A DNA stretch of 64,000 nt from CAZYBU01 sp964645775. GTDB lineage: Bacteria > Spirochaetota > UBA4802 > UBA5550. Under the pieces are notes generated by a model. It worked only from the letters and a program-made list of their open reading frames with translations, was not told the origin of the DNA and made no database searches. This document shows positions 16,717 through 26,053 of the stretch, piece by piece. The translations under genes and the position numbers were made by a program. The DNA lies in contig CAZYBU010000001.1 of NCBI GenBank assembly GCA_964645775.1, forward strand, positions 200,006 through 264,005. The letters run 5' to 3'. Position 1 is the stretch's first letter, and every line of letters starts with the position of its first letter.

Positions 16717-18696
16717 ATGGGAATCGCGGGTAATATCATTATAATCGTATGCGCGGGGCTGGTTTTCGGGTTCATCGCCGTGCGGCTTAAGCTGCCACCT
16801 GTCCTGGGATATATACTGGCCGGGGTCCTCATCGGTCCTCATACCGGGATCATGACTGATTCGGACCTCCACAGTATCGAACTTCTCTCCGAGATCGGCG
16901 TTGCGCTTCTACTTTTCGCTATCGGCCTTGAACTCTCCTTCCGGGAACTGAGGGAGGTCCGAAAAATAGCACTTATCGGCACTCCGATCCAGATTGTTCT
17001 TACCGGTATTTTCGGTTATGGTATGGGGCTTTTTCTCGGTATGGAATCGGGGCCGGCCATACTTCTGGGGGCTGTGGTATCTCTCTCCAGTACCATGATC
17101 GCCATCAAAACTCTCTCGAACCGTGGACTCATGGGTACCCTTTCCAGCCGGGTCATGCTTGGCATGCTTATTATTCAGGACATCGCGGCCATCCCCATGA
17201 TTGTCCTTATCCCCCAGCTGAGGAACCTTGAGGGAGGGCTTCTTGAGATGGCCCTTATACTGGGCCAGATCATTCTCTTTATTGCCGTTATGATCTTCAT
17301 GGGCCGAAAAGTATTACCCGCCGTTTTCGGGTACGTTGCACGTATCGGATCCAGGGAGATATTCATTCTCTTTATCGCGGCCCTGGGCCTGGGTATCGGT
17401 TTTCTTGCCTATCAGATGGGCCTCTCCCTGGCATTCGGCGCTTTTACCGCAGGTATCGTTCTCTCCGAATCTGAATACAGCCACCAGGCCCTGAGTGACA
17501 TCGTACCCCTGAGGGACCTTTTCGGTTTACTCTTCTTCGTCTCCATCGGCATGCTCCTGGACCCGGCCTATCTCATTCAACACGTCGGACTGGTGGCTGT
17601 ACTGATAGGTTCGGTTATGGCCGTGAAATTTCTGGTATTCCTGGTTCTGAGTCGCATTTTTGGATATATCAACATTGTACCTCTGGCGGTCGGTTTCGGT
17701 CTGGCTCAGGTGGGTGAGTTTTCTTTTGTTCTGGCCCGGGTGGGTCTATCCGAAGGGCTTATTACCGAGGAGAGATATTCGCTCATCCTGGCCCTGGCCG
17801 TTATATCCATGTTCCTTACCCCCTTCCTGACCATGCTGACCGGTCCTCTCTATAACCTTTTTCGGAGATTTAAACCGAGAAAAGATCCCTTTGCCATGGC
17901 CAATCCTGTATCGGGGGATCTTAATGATCATGTTGTCATCGCCGGAAGCGGCAGAGTCGGTATGACTGTAGCCGGTATCCTACAGGACCTTGGTTATCCG
18001 TTTATCCTGGTGGAGTATGACTATCATCGCTACTCCGATGCGAGCGATACGGGGTTCCCTATCATTTACGGGGACGCATCTCAGGAGGAGGTTCTGGAAG
18101 CCGCGAATCTTGCCGGGGCCCGGCTTGTCATTATAACAACTCCGGCCCTGGTTACGGCCCGGCTGATTATGAATATAGCGAATCATGTTAATCCCGGTGT
18201 GGATGTCATAGCCCGGACCGAGGGTATTCGGGAGCGGGATGAACTTTACAAAAGCGGTGTTTACGAGGTAGTTCAGCCGGAGTTTGAGGCGGGTCTGGAA
18301 ATTATCCGACAGGCTCTTCTCCATTATGAAGTTTCGGTAACAGCCATACAAAATTACCTGGATGCCATGCGTAGAGAGGCCATGGTGAGCAGTCCGGGGG
18401 TAGAGAAGGAAGATATGGTATCCCGGCTCAGGGGTTTCGCCAGTATGCTGGAGATGGAATGGTTTGAGATCGGAGAGGGAAGCCCCCTTGTCGACAGGAC
18501 AATAGGGGAGTCGAATATACGGAGTCAAACCGGCGCCACGGTGGTTATCATTGCCCGAAAAGGGAGCCTGATTCACAATCCGGAGGTTACGGAGAAGGTC
18601 CGGGTTGGGGACATGATCTCTGTTATCGGAACGGCCTCGGCAAGGAGAATGTTCCGCGAGTATGCCAAGGGCGTCAATCCTCCTCAGATGCCCTGA
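16717..18696 (+). CDS. CPA2-family monovalent cation:proton antiporter with TrkA-N/TrkA-C domains
   Basis: About 659 residues: a Na+/H+ exchanger membrane domain with ~12 helices (residues 1-380; PVLGYILAGVLIGPHTG, ALLLFAIGLELSF, GAVVSLSSTMIAIK), a TrkA-N (RCK) NAD-binding domain (HVVIAGSGRVGMTVAGILQD, about 405-520) and a TrkA-C domain (about 560-650). The layout matches KefB/KefC/YbaL-type potassium efflux systems gated by a cytosolic ligand. ATG 16717 is favoured because GGGGGA lies ten bases upstream; a GTG at 16699 is possible. The 3' end overlaps the convergent chemoreceptor gene by 23 bp. Confidence 0.9.
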   Translation: MGIAGNIIIIVCAGLVFGFIAVRLKLPPVLGYILAGVLIGPHTGIMTDSDLHSIELLSEIGVALLLFAIGLELSFRELREVRKIALIGTPIQIVLTGIFGYGMGLFLGMESGPAILLGAVVSLSSTMIAIKTLSNRGLMGTLSSRVMLGMLIIQDIAAIPMIVLIPQLRNLEGGLLEMALILGQIILFIAVMIFMGRKVLPAVFGYVARIGSREIFILFIAALGLGIGFLAYQMGLSLAFGAFTAGIVLSESEYSHQALSDIVPLRDLFGLLFFVSIGMLLDPAYLIQHVGLVAVLIGSVMAVKFLVFLVLSRIFGYINIVPLAVGFGLAQVGEFSFVLARVGLSEGLITEERYSLILALAVISMFLTPFLTMLTGPLYNLFRRFKPRKDPFAMANPVSGDLNDHVVIAGSGRVGMTVAGILQDLGYPFILVEYDYHRYSDASDTGFPIIYGDASQEEVLEAANLAGARLVIITTPALVTARLIMNIANHVNPGVDVIARTEGIRERDELYKSGVYEVVQPEFEAGLEIIRQALLHYEVSVTAIQNYLDAMRREAMVSSPGVEKEDMVSRLRGFASMLEMEWFEIGEGSPLVDRTIGESNIRSQTGATVVIIARKGSLIHNPEVTEKVRVGDMISVIGTASARRMFREYAKGVNPPQMP

Positions 18697-21187
18697 CCGT
18701 GAAATAGGCTATAAGTTCGGAAAGCTGTTCCGATTTGCTCTGAATGTCCCTTGTAAAACCGGCCAGGTCATTCGATCCATCGGAAACATGCTGGGCCGCC
18801 AGGTTAATTCGTTCCACGGCCTTGTATATCTCATGGTTCGAAAGAGCCTGTTCGTTCATGGCCCGGGAGATAAACTCTGACATTTCCTTTACCCTGCGGG
18901 TATCCTCCAGAACACTGGAGCTTTCTTCGTCCTGTTCCGCTGCGGAATGTCCGATGCTGTGAACCAGTTCCGAGGTTTTTCTCACATTGTCAATGATCGT
19001 CTGGAGGGATTGCGAAGCGGAATCTACAATCTGAAGTCCGCTTTTGACCTCGTTTCTTCCTGTGGACACCAGATCGGTTATGTTCCTGGCTGCCCCCGAG
19101 GTTTCGTCCGCCAGCTTGCTGATCTCATCCGCCACAACAGCGAATCCTCTTCCGTGTTCACCCGCCCGCGCGGCTTCGATGGATGCGTTCAGGGCCAGGA
19201 GGTTTACCTGGTCGGATATATCACTTATTCTTGTTACGAATTCGGAGATGCGGGAAGTGCTGGTGTCTATCCGGTTCATGCCCTGGATGACATTATTCAT
19301 CAACTCGTTTCCTCTTTCAGCTTCGCCGCTTGTTTCATCCGCCATGGACAGGGCCTCCCTGGAATAATTCGTGACTTCCTTAACCTTCTCCTTAAGATGG
19401 TTCATTGACTCAAAGGATATACGGGTTGCTTCATCCTGCTCCCTGGAACTCTGTTCCACTGACTCGATGGAGGAGAGAGTCTCCTCCAGGCTTGCGGATG
19501 TCTCTTCCACGGAAGCCGCCTGTTCGCCCGCGTTATCTGAAAGGTTCTGGCTGGTTTTCGTCAGGATGAGGGCGGAATCGTTAAGCTGACTTACCAGTTC
19601 CTGGATGGTAAGTATAATCTCGTTCATGCGGACGAGGAGAGCCTCCAGATTTCTCATGATCTCGCCGAACTCGTCCGGGATATAGGTGTTCGCCTCAATG
19701 GTCAGGTCTCCGTCCGAGAATTTTTGGAATACGCGGACGGTTCTTCGCACCGGGTCTCCTATCTGGCGGGCGATCTCCCGTATGATAAAAGAACTCACAA
19801 TGACGATAAAGAAGAAAGTTATGGAAAGACGTATCAGGATGTTGTTGATCGCCTCATAGTAGCGGCCGTGGTTTTTGAAGAGGATAAGGTTCTTGTCATA
19901 GAGGGGAAGATGGTACCGGAGGGAGACCATTTTTTCCCCGTTGAAGGTAACTTCCAGGGGTTTGAGTTCCTCGAGTCGGTGCAGGTCATTGATGTTGCTG
20001 AACCCGTCCTGGGTATCGGCTATCTCCCTCCCCAGAACTTTGCCCTGGTACCCGGTTCTGTTATGAAAGAGGATGATACCGTCATCTTCGGTAACCATGT
20101 AATTCGCGAGCTCCGTCGAGGATTCAATGGTTTTCCGTATCAGGGAGGGATCAACTGACGCCCCCACTACGCCGGTCACGCCTCCGTTCTGCAGGATGGG
20201 GGCAGCCATGATGATGGAAGGTTTGCTGTCCGCTATGCACTCCGTTATCTTCGAAATAACCGGTTTCCCGGTTTCCAGAACACGACGGAAATATTTCTTG
20301 CCGGAAATGTTCAAAGCTTTGCCGGTTCCCGTAAATCCTGATCCTCTTCTGTCCACGATATAATGGACTCCCGTATCTTCACTGAGATGTTCCTTCATGC
20401 GTTCCAGGTAGGGTTTCAGGTTGTCGTAGGTCAGTTCATCTTCCTGGATGACGACACCCGCCATGGCTATCTCTGAAAGGGTTTTTTGTAATCGCGCGTC
20501 AATAGCGGAACCGGTTTTCAGGGTGGTCTCTCTCAGTATTTTGGCCTGGGAGTCGTTGACATTACCCTCGATAAGCTTATATATTCCCAGGTTGGTGATG
20601 TTCAGCAGCATCAGGATGGTTGATATCAGGGGAATATAGAGTTTATAGAACACCGAGAGGGGTTTGTACTGGATGACACGGTTCGTTGGATAGAGAGATA
20701 TTTTACAGTAATAGTAAAAGGCCCAGGTTATGACCAGGGCCGGAACCTCACCGAGAATCAGGAGGAACAGAGTCTGATGATAGGAAAGGGTAACCCCTCT
20801 CAGGTGGGCCATCAAAATGGCCAGAAAGGTTCCTGTGACAAAACCGATAAAGATGGTAAGGGATGCCCGGAAAGGGTATTTGTTTATAAAGTTTTGAAAA
20901 GCTTCGAGGTTAAGTGATTCAGGGTCATTACGGCACTGATCGAGGTATCTTTTAAGTTTACGGTTAATGAGAAGAAAGGCAACCGTGGAAGAGGGAATAA
21001 TGGGAATACACAGCAGGATGACGATAAGGGCGATGGCCATGAAGTTTTCCAGGCCGATGGTGAAGGAGACGATAAGCAGAAAGATCATCGGATAGATGAT
21101 GTAAAAGGCCAGGAAGAGACTGAGGATTCGCTTCGGCGCTGTGGAGACATCCTGATTATAGGATATTCGGGTGATATCAAATTTCAT
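18674..21187 (-). CDS. Methyl-accepting chemotaxis protein with dCACHE-like sensor
   Basis: 837 residues. Four to five N-terminal membrane helices (about 20-200) come first, then an extracytoplasmic sensor (about 215-440) resembling a double CACHE domain (GVHYIVDRRGSGFTGTGKAL, SGKKYFRRVLETGKPVIS, GVVGASVDPSLIRKTIE, and a second module), a further TM helix, a HAMP region (GDPVRRTVRVFQKFSDGDLT) and a long signalling coiled coil with VNLLALNASIEAARAGEHGR at the tip. CACHE sensors in this arrangement usually bind small ligands such as amino acids or organic acids. The N-terminal helical block resembles a 7TM or histidine-kinase sensor module and is unusual for a CACHE receptor. The C-terminus overlaps the convergent antiporter gene by 23 bp. 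Confidence 0.9.
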   Translation of the reverse strand: MKFDITRISYNQDVSTAPKRILSLFLAFYIIYPMIFLLIVSFTIGLENFMAIALIVILLCIPIIPSSTVAFLLINRKLKRYLDQCRNDPESLNLEAFQNFINKYPFRASLTIFIGFVTGTFLAILMAHLRGVTLSYHQTLFLLILGEVPALVITWAFYYYCKISLYPTNRVIQYKPLSVFYKLYIPLISTILMLLNITNLGIYKLIEGNVNDSQAKILRETTLKTGSAIDARLQKTLSEIAMAGVVIQEDELTYDNLKPYLERMKEHLSEDTGVHYIVDRRGSGFTGTGKALNISGKKYFRRVLETGKPVISKITECIADSKPSIIMAAPILQNGGVTGVVGASVDPSLIRKTIESSTELANYMVTEDDGIILFHNRTGYQGKVLGREIADTQDGFSNINDLHRLEELKPLEVTFNGEKMVSLRYHLPLYDKNLILFKNHGRYYEAINNILIRLSITFFFIVIVSSFIIREIARQIGDPVRRTVRVFQKFSDGDLTIEANTYIPDEFGEIMRNLEALLVRMNEIILTIQELVSQLNDSALILTKTSQNLSDNAGEQAASVEETSASLEETLSSIESVEQSSREQDEATRISFESMNHLKEKVKEVTNYSREALSMADETSGEAERGNELMNNVIQGMNRIDTSTSRISEFVTRISDISDQVNLLALNASIEAARAGEHGRGFAVVADEISKLADETSGAARNITDLVSTGRNEVKSGLQIVDSASQSLQTIIDNVRKTSELVHSIGHSAAEQDEESSSVLEDTRRVKEMSEFISRAMNEQALSNHEIYKAVERINLAAQHVSDGSNDLAGFTRDIQSKSEQLSELIAYFTVRASEED

Positions 21188-21291
21188 CTCTGTACCGTTC
21201 CTTTCAGTTTAATGAGTACAGAAATCGCTAAATTGCGAAACGTCAAGTTATATTACCTGATACGGGAACGTATACTTCACAAAAAATAGAG

Positions 21292-21312
21292 TGTGCATAT
21301 ATAATATGCACA
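21292..21312 (-). terminator. AT-rich hairpin terminator after pepF
   Basis: TGTGCATAT (21292-21300) and ATATGCACA (21304-21312) form a perfect 9-bp inverted repeat with a three-base loop. On the minus strand it is followed by CTCTATTTTTTG, so it can terminate the leftward pepF transcript. It lies between pepF and the chemoreceptor start at 21187, whose promoter should be in the ~100 bp just downstream. Confidence 0.6.
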
Positions 21313-21340
21313 TTACGTACAGATATGTACTAATATATTC

Positions 21341-23149
21341 TCATACTTTGAGGGAACGGGCGAGTTTTTCAATGGAATCGGAGAAGTAGGCCAAAGTTTC
21401 CCGGACAGGTTCCGGCCGATTCATGTCCACTCCCGCCACCTTCAGCTCATCAATGGGAAACATGCTTCCACCCAGTTTCAGAAAGGACCGATAGTTATCG
21501 GTAGCCCCCGGCTCTCCGGCCAGGACCTTTCGGGCAAGGGCCGTGGCGGCGGATATGCCGGTGGAATACTTGTAAACGTAGAAGGCGGAATAGAAGTGGG
21601 GAATTCTTAGATACTCCAGTTCCAGGGACTCGTCAATAATGAGGGAGTCACCAAAATAGTCTGAGAGAAGCTCCGCGTAGATATCGGTCATGGACTGCAG
21701 AGTGAGGGCCTCGTTGTTCTCCAGACGTTCGTGGCTCTTCAGCTCAAACTCGGCAAACATGGTCTGCCTGTGAAGGGTGGCCCTCAGGTTGTCGATCTCC
21801 CGGTTTAAAATGAACTTTTTCATGGCCGGGTCCTGGTCATATTCGGAGAGGAGATAATCACTTAACAGTATCTCGTTGAAGGTGGAGGCCACTTCTGCCA
21901 CAAAGATGGTATAATCGTGGGTGGCGTAGGGCTGGTTCTTTATGGAAGACCATGAGTGCATGGAATGGCCCGCTTCATGCATCAGGGTATAGAGGCTGTT
22001 GATGTTGTTATCCTCGTAGTTCATCAGTATGTAAGGAGGAGAATCGTAGCATCCTGAGGAGTAGGCTCCGCTCCTTTTACCCTTGTTCTCATAGCGGTCG
22101 ACCCATCCTCCGAGGAGGCCGTCTCTCAGGGTCGAGCTATATTCCTCTCCCAGGGGAGACAGGGCTTTCACGCATGTATCCACGGCGTTCTCATATGTCA
22201 TATGAAAGTCTACGTCTTTTACCAGGGGTACGTAGGTGTCGTAGAAATGAAGTTCATCCAGGCCCAGGGCCCGGCGTCTTAGGTCCATGTACCGGAAGAG
22301 GGGTTCCAGATTCTCACGGACCGTGGATATGAGATTATCGTAGACGCTTTCAGGTACGTTGTCCCCGAAGAGGGCTCTTTGCCGGCAGGTCTTGAATCGC
22401 CGGGCCCGGGTATAGAAGAGGTCGCTCTTCATGGACTGGGAGAGGGTGGCGGCCAGCGTATTTTTATGATTTTCATAGTTTTCATAGTACTGGAAGAAGG
22501 CCTTACGGCGGAGCCCACGGTCCCGGCTCTGCAGAAAGCTGGAGAAGTTACCATGAGTCAGTTCTATCTCTCTTCCCTTATCGTCCGTCAGGGTGCCGAA
22601 GGTCATGTCCACGTTGTCGAGCTGGCTGAAGATGGCCGAGGGGGCGCCGGAGATATCTCCGGTCATGGACAGGATTTCCTCGGTCTCCAGACCAAGTGTA
22701 TGAGGACGATACCGCAGGATCTGGTCCAGTTGGAACCGGATCGGCTCGGTATCAGGATGGTCGTAGATCTTCTTCATCATATCGTCCGGGATGGCCTGTA
22801 TCTCCGGCGTCATGTAACTCTGCTTCTCCGAGAATCGGATGTGAAGGTTCCGCACCCTCTGGTACATGGCAAGGTACTCCTGGTTCGACTGGTCCTCATC
22901 GTTCTTCAGATGAGCGTAAGTGAAAAGCTTCTCCAGGGTACGGGATGCGTTCAGGAGGAAGTTGTAGGCTTCAAGGAATATTTCGGGAGACTCTCCCAGT
23001 CGTCCCCTGTAGTTATCAAAGCGGTCCAGATTATCCCAGAGTTGTTTATAATCATCTTCCCAGAGGCTCTCTTCGGTGTAGATGGGCGTGAGGTCCCAGC
23101 GGTCTTCGGGGGCTATCTCGGATCGTTTCGGCAGGGTACGGGTTTCCAT
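21341..23149 (-). CDS. pepF: Oligoendopeptidase F (M3 family zinc peptidase)
   Basis: 602 residues from ATG 23149, the usual PepF length. The zinc motif HEAGH lies at about residues 391-395 (LMHEAGHSMHSWSS), with the third-ligand region FVAEVASTFNE downstream. The N-terminal WDLTPIY block and the late YKYSTGISAATALA are also typical of the family. It degrades cytosolic peptides of about 7-17 residues. AGGTG six bases upstream supports ATG 23149; a GTG three codons earlier is also in frame. The 3' part contains one copy of the CCGATAGTTATCGGTA word (21488-21503), here encoding TDNYR. Confidence 0.93.
   Translation of the reverse strand: METRTLPKRSEIAPEDRWDLTPIYTEESLWEDDYKQLWDNLDRFDNYRGRLGESPEIFLEAYNFLLNASRTLEKLFTYAHLKNDEDQSNQEYLAMYQRVRNLHIRFSEKQSYMTPEIQAIPDDMMKKIYDHPDTEPIRFQLDQILRYRPHTLGLETEEILSMTGDISGAPSAIFSQLDNVDMTFGTLTDDKGREIELTHGNFSSFLQSRDRGLRRKAFFQYYENYENHKNTLAATLSQSMKSDLFYTRARRFKTCRQRALFGDNVPESVYDNLISTVRENLEPLFRYMDLRRRALGLDELHFYDTYVPLVKDVDFHMTYENAVDTCVKALSPLGEEYSSTLRDGLLGGWVDRYENKGKRSGAYSSGCYDSPPYILMNYEDNNINSLYTLMHEAGHSMHSWSSIKNQPYATHDYTIFVAEVASTFNEILLSDYLLSEYDQDPAMKKFILNREIDNLRATLHRQTMFAEFELKSHERLENNEALTLQSMTDIYAELLSDYFGDSLIIDESLELEYLRIPHFYSAFYVYKYSTGISAATALARKVLAGEPGATDNYRSFLKLGGSMFPIDELKVAGVDMNRPEPVRETLAYFSDSIEKLARSLKV
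21488..21503 (-). repeat. Palindromic word copy inside pepF
   Basis: CCGATAGTTATCGGTA on the plus strand; the 16-base core shared with copies at 42778, 43110, 46182 and 47849. It is translated as TDNYR in PepF. Confidence 0.75.
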
Positions 23150-23238
23150 GATTATCACCTGATCTGTAATGGTTTTATTCTTGCACAGAGATGGTTAACG
23201 TGTCAAGTCAGAGTCATGTATTGTCATGGAGGCAAAAT

Positions 23239-23907
23239 TTGAAAATATATGTTCCCGCCATCCTGCTAACTGCCCTGCTGGCGCCCCTTTTTCTTATGGG
23301 AAGGGACATCCATCCAGGAAAAGAATATCTGGAGTCGGTCCGGGAAGACAACATCTTCGAAACGCCGGGGCGCGACCAATGGCAGAAACCGTACCAGGTT
23401 CTGGCACTGGCAAGTGATCTCTCCCGCTCCACAGTGGCCGAAATTGGATGCGGAACCGGCTATTTTACCCTCAGGACCCTTCCCCTGGTGAAGAAGTATA
23501 TCGCCGTCGACATAAGCCGAAGGTATCTGGACCATGCCCGGGAACGTGTCGAGCGGATAACAGAAAGGTATCCCGCTCTGGCCGGAAAGGTGGAGTACCG
23601 CCTGGCGGAACCGGATGATCCCCGTTTGAACAGGGAAGAAGCCGACCTTATCCTTATCGTTAACACCTATCATCACCTGAGGAATCATGTATCTTACTTT
23701 AAGAGATTGAAAAGCTCTCTGGCCCGGGGAGGGAAAATCATAATCATTGATTATACCAACGACGAGAACCGGGTCCAGGGTCCTCCACCCTCTCACGGAC
23801 TTTACAGTAAAGCCGAGATTCTTCAAGTGTTGAGGAGTGCAGGATACCGCACCGAAGACCGATCAGGTATCCTGCCCTATCAGAATCTTGTTGTTGCATA
23901 TAAGTAA
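23239..23907 (+). CDS. Membrane-anchored class I SAM-dependent methyltransferase
   Basis: About 222 residues from a TTG start at 23239, chosen because GGAGG (23228-23232) is six bases upstream and the result is a clean N-terminal hydrophobic segment, MKIYVPAILLTALLAPLFLM, acting as signal peptide or anchor. An ATG at 23191 would add 16 residues but has no good ribosome site. The methyltransferase core has VAEIGCGTGYFTL (SAM motif I), AVDIS, ADLILIVNTYHHL and GGKIIIIDYT. A methyltransferase with an export-type N-terminus is unusual because SAM is cytoplasmic, so the domain probably faces the cytoplasm from a membrane anchor. Substrate unknown; three small genes follow on the same strand. Confidence 0.8.
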   Translation: MKIYVPAILLTALLAPLFLMGRDIHPGKEYLESVREDNIFETPGRDQWQKPYQVLALASDLSRSTVAEIGCGTGYFTLRTLPLVKKYIAVDISRRYLDHARERVERITERYPALAGKVEYRLAEPDDPRLNREEADLILIVNTYHHLRNHVSYFKRLKSSLARGGKIIIIDYTNDENRVQGPPPSHGLYSKAEILQVLRSAGYRTEDRSGILPYQNLVVAYK

Positions 23908-23953
23908 AGTAATTGTTGATTTGACCGATATGATTTTGTAGAGGGGAAACGTC

Positions 23954-24103
23954 ATGGATGAGGGAACAAAGATAGCCGTTCTCTGCCTCTACGGCATGAT
24001 ACGGAACCAGTCGAAGATCAACCAGTACCATTGTCTGGAGTCTATTGACCGCGTCTACGGACCGAAGGTTCGAAGGGCTGTGCAGGCCCGGCTCATGGAC
24101 TGA
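23954..24103 (+). CDS. Small hypothetical protein (49 residues)
   Basis: An ATG at 23954 is preceded by GAGGGG seven bases away and opens a 49-codon frame ending TGA 24101-24103. The product begins MDEGTKIAVLCLYGMIRNQS and ends VRRAVQARLMD: no hydrophobic segment, two cysteines, basic C-terminal half. It lies 46 bases after the methyltransferase gene and 58 bases before the next small gene on the same strand. Coding potential is supported only by the ribosome site, context and balanced composition. Confidence 0.5.
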   Translation: MDEGTKIAVLCLYGMIRNQSKINQYHCLESIDRVYGPKVRRAVQARLMD

Positions 24104-24161
24104 AAAAGACTTGCCTGCTGGCCTCCGGGCGGTATGGTATTCTCACGCAAAGGAGGATATC

Positions 24162-24344
24162 ATGGCGGAATCAGGATGCGCTGAGTGCGCCCTTCGGGCC
24201 CGGTACGACAATAATTCCAGATCCCTGCTCGGAAGGTTCTGGCGATGGCACATAAATTTCTGTCCCGGCTGGAAGGAGTACTTCGGAGGACTTTCCGAAG
24301 AGGAAAGGAACGAGCTCAGGGCAAAGTATAACCTCAGGAAGTAA
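24162..24344 (+). CDS. Small conserved protein, Cys/Trp-rich (60 residues)
   Basis: 60 residues from ATG 24162, with a perfect AGGAGG five bases upstream. The sequence starts MAESGCAECALRARYDNNS, continues SLLGRFWRWHINFCPGWKEY and ends LSEEERNELRAKYNLRK. The CxxC at the N-terminus, the RFWRWH block and FCPGWK look strongly conserved, and I recall similar short proteins in various anaerobic bacteria, without known function. CxxC plus the later C and H could bind a metal. The frame is open further upstream, but the strong ribosome site fixes the start here. Confidence 0.7.
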   Translation: MAESGCAECALRARYDNNSRSLLGRFWRWHINFCPGWKEYFGGLSEEERNELRAKYNLRK

Positions 24345-24354
24345 CAAATCCTTT

Positions 24355-24714
24355 ATGCTCAGAGAAATGAAAGGAGTCAGCCAGAAGGAGCCGGGGATTT
24401 TCCGCCGCTGGTTCGAGGATGATTATTTCGAACTGATTGTCTGGTACCGGGATGGAGAGGAGGACCCTCTGGGGTTCCAGCTTTGCTACGACCGTTTCGG
24501 CCGGGAACACGCCCTGACCTGGAAGGAGGGGAGCGGGTTCACCCACGATTCCGTGGACCAGGGGGAACACCCGGGACAGATGAAGAGTACACCCGTGCTT
24601 ATGCAGAACGGCCCCGTTCCTGCTGATGACCTGAAAACGCGGTTTTCGGTTGAGAGTGGCGAAATCGATTCCGCCGTTACTGAGTATGTCATGGATCGTT
24701 TGAAGATGTTATGA
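24355..24714 (+). CDS. Conserved hypothetical protein (119 residues)
   Basis: A soluble 119-residue protein beginning MLREMKGVSQKEPGIFRRWF. The block ELIVWYRDGEEDPLGFQLCY and then REHALTWKEGSGFTHDSVDQ resemble a small conserved family I have seen in proteobacterial genomes without assigned function. It begins 11 bases after the previous small gene, so it is probably co-transcribed with it. The only weak ribosome site is AGGAAG inside the end of the upstream gene. Confidence 0.65.
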   Translation: MLREMKGVSQKEPGIFRRWFEDDYFELIVWYRDGEEDPLGFQLCYDRFGREHALTWKEGSGFTHDSVDQGEHPGQMKSTPVLMQNGPVPADDLKTRFSVESGEIDSAVTEYVMDRLKML

Positions 24715-24765
24715 TTCTCTGCTCACTCCTTGTTGGCGGCAGCTCAGTAATTCGCAGATCCATTC

Positions 24766-25647
24766 TTAATGCGCCTGTTGAACGTTTGAACCCAGACTCA
24801 GAGCGGTTACTGTGAGTAATATCAGTCCCATTCCGAAGATTTGCAGGCCGATAAGGGTTTCTTGTAAAACCACGACGCCGAACAGCGACGCGGTCACCGG
24901 TTCGATCATTGCCACAATTGAGGCTACTGCCGGCGTGGTGGAGTGCAGGCCAAAGATGTAGAGAATGAACGATAATCCTGCTCCAAGAACTCCCAGTGTC
25001 GCAAAGAGTGGCCAACTCGGTGTGTTCAAAACCGCAACTGTCTGATCGGTATTGCTCGGCAGAATGAGGATGGTTGCGAGTACCCCGAACGCTATCACGA
25101 GAATCGCCTGGGGGCTACCGTGGGGCGCTGCATGCTTGAACCCAAAAATAAATATCGCATAGGAAATCCCGGAAAGCAGGCCTGCGCCGACGGCGATCAC
25201 CGTGACGCTGCCAGAACCGATTTCATAGATACGTGTGAGCAGCACTATGCCGAGCATTGCCACGGCAATAGCGGTCCATTTAAGCGGAGTTGGACGTTCG
25301 AGCTTGAGTGCGAAAGACACAAGATAGACGAACACCGGTGCAGAGTACATCAGCGTGGCCGCGACCGCGACACTACCCTCCGCGATGCTCACAAAATAAA
25401 ATGCAAAATTGCCGGCGACGCCGAGACCTGCAATCGACGACCAAAACCACAATCGGCGATTTGCTAATCCACTACCACGTGGATTTAATATTAACCAGAC
25501 GGAAACGAAAACCAGGCCGATTGCGCCCCTGTAGAACGAAACCACGAAAGCGTCCCAACCGTCGGCCATCAAAATGCCACCGATACCGCCGGATAAACCC
25601 CAGCATAGCGCCGCCATTGCTACGAATGCCGTACTTAACTTTACCAC
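24766..25647 (-). CDS. EamA/DMT-superfamily transporter
   Basis: 293 residues with ten predicted membrane helices arranged as two EamA repeats (AALCWGLSGGIGGILMADGW at the start of the first; GAGLLSGISYAIFIFGFKHA at the start of the second; PVTASLFGVVVLQETLIGLQ near the end). These carriers export amino acids, metabolites or drugs. The start is a GTG at 25647 with no clear ribosome site. Codon choice (many GCG, GCC, CCG) and the flanking sequence look different from the genes to the left, and remnants of mobile DNA follow immediately upstream, so acquisition by transfer is likely. The substrate cannot be predicted. Confidence 0.85.
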   Translation of the reverse strand: MVKLSTAFVAMAALCWGLSGGIGGILMADGWDAFVVSFYRGAIGLVFVSVWLILNPRGSGLANRRLWFWSSIAGLGVAGNFAFYFVSIAEGSVAVAATLMYSAPVFVYLVSFALKLERPTPLKWTAIAVAMLGIVLLTRIYEIGSGSVTVIAVGAGLLSGISYAIFIFGFKHAAPHGSPQAILVIAFGVLATILILPSNTDQTVAVLNTPSWPLFATLGVLGAGLSFILYIFGLHSTTPAVASIVAMIEPVTASLFGVVVLQETLIGLQIFGMGLILLTVTALSLGSNVQQAH

Positions 25648-25704
25648 AGTATTTTATTCATGTTAATGAAATTTCCGGCAATGACGGCGGGGAAATTCGC
25701 GTTA

Positions 25705-25725
25705 TCGGATAATCTACTGCCATCC
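25705..25725 (+). repeat. Left copy of a 21-bp direct repeat flanking an accessory segment
   Basis: TCGG followed by A and TAATCTACTGCCATCC. The same 21 bases with one mismatch recur in the same orientation at 34050-34070. The segment between them (about 8.3 kb) has degraded genes at both ends. The repeat could be an old insertion-duplicated or recombination site; no integrase or tRNA gene is next to it. Confidence 0.6.
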
Positions 25726-25886
25726 GTCCCGATCATGCGGTGTAAAGCAAATTTTACTGGTGGGTAGCGTCTAATTTGATGTAGTTTTATATTATTCACC
25801 TGACAGTTATCACAAAGATGCGGCCATTTAGTTTATGAAAGGTAATGAAGCTGTTCGCCTGAAGCTATTAACTCATTATCCAATGA

Positions 25887-26033
25887 GAGAATAATGACCA
25901 CTATGAACAATGTATCAAAAATGCTGCCAGAAGAAAACCAGGTTTATGGCAACTGGCCCAGGAAATTGGACATGTGAGTAAAACATTCAAAATCCCGGGT
26001 TATTCACGCCGCCACTCCATTGAAAAAGCAGGA
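25887..26033 (+). pseudogene. Transposase-like N-terminal remnant
   Basis: One frame without an obvious start reads ENNDHYEQCIKNAARR, then KPGLWQLAQEIGHVSKTFKI, PGYSRRHS. This resembles the helix-turn-helix start of IS481/IS3-like transposases (pattern xPGLxxLAxxxGNVSKAxxxxGYSR). The catalytic part is missing; the frame runs into unrelated sequence. The surrounding 785 bases between the EamA gene and the coiled-coil gene hold only this remnant, the truncated protease below and AT-rich spacer. Confidence 0.4.
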
Positions 26034-26053
26034 TACCGGGAACCACGGAAGAG

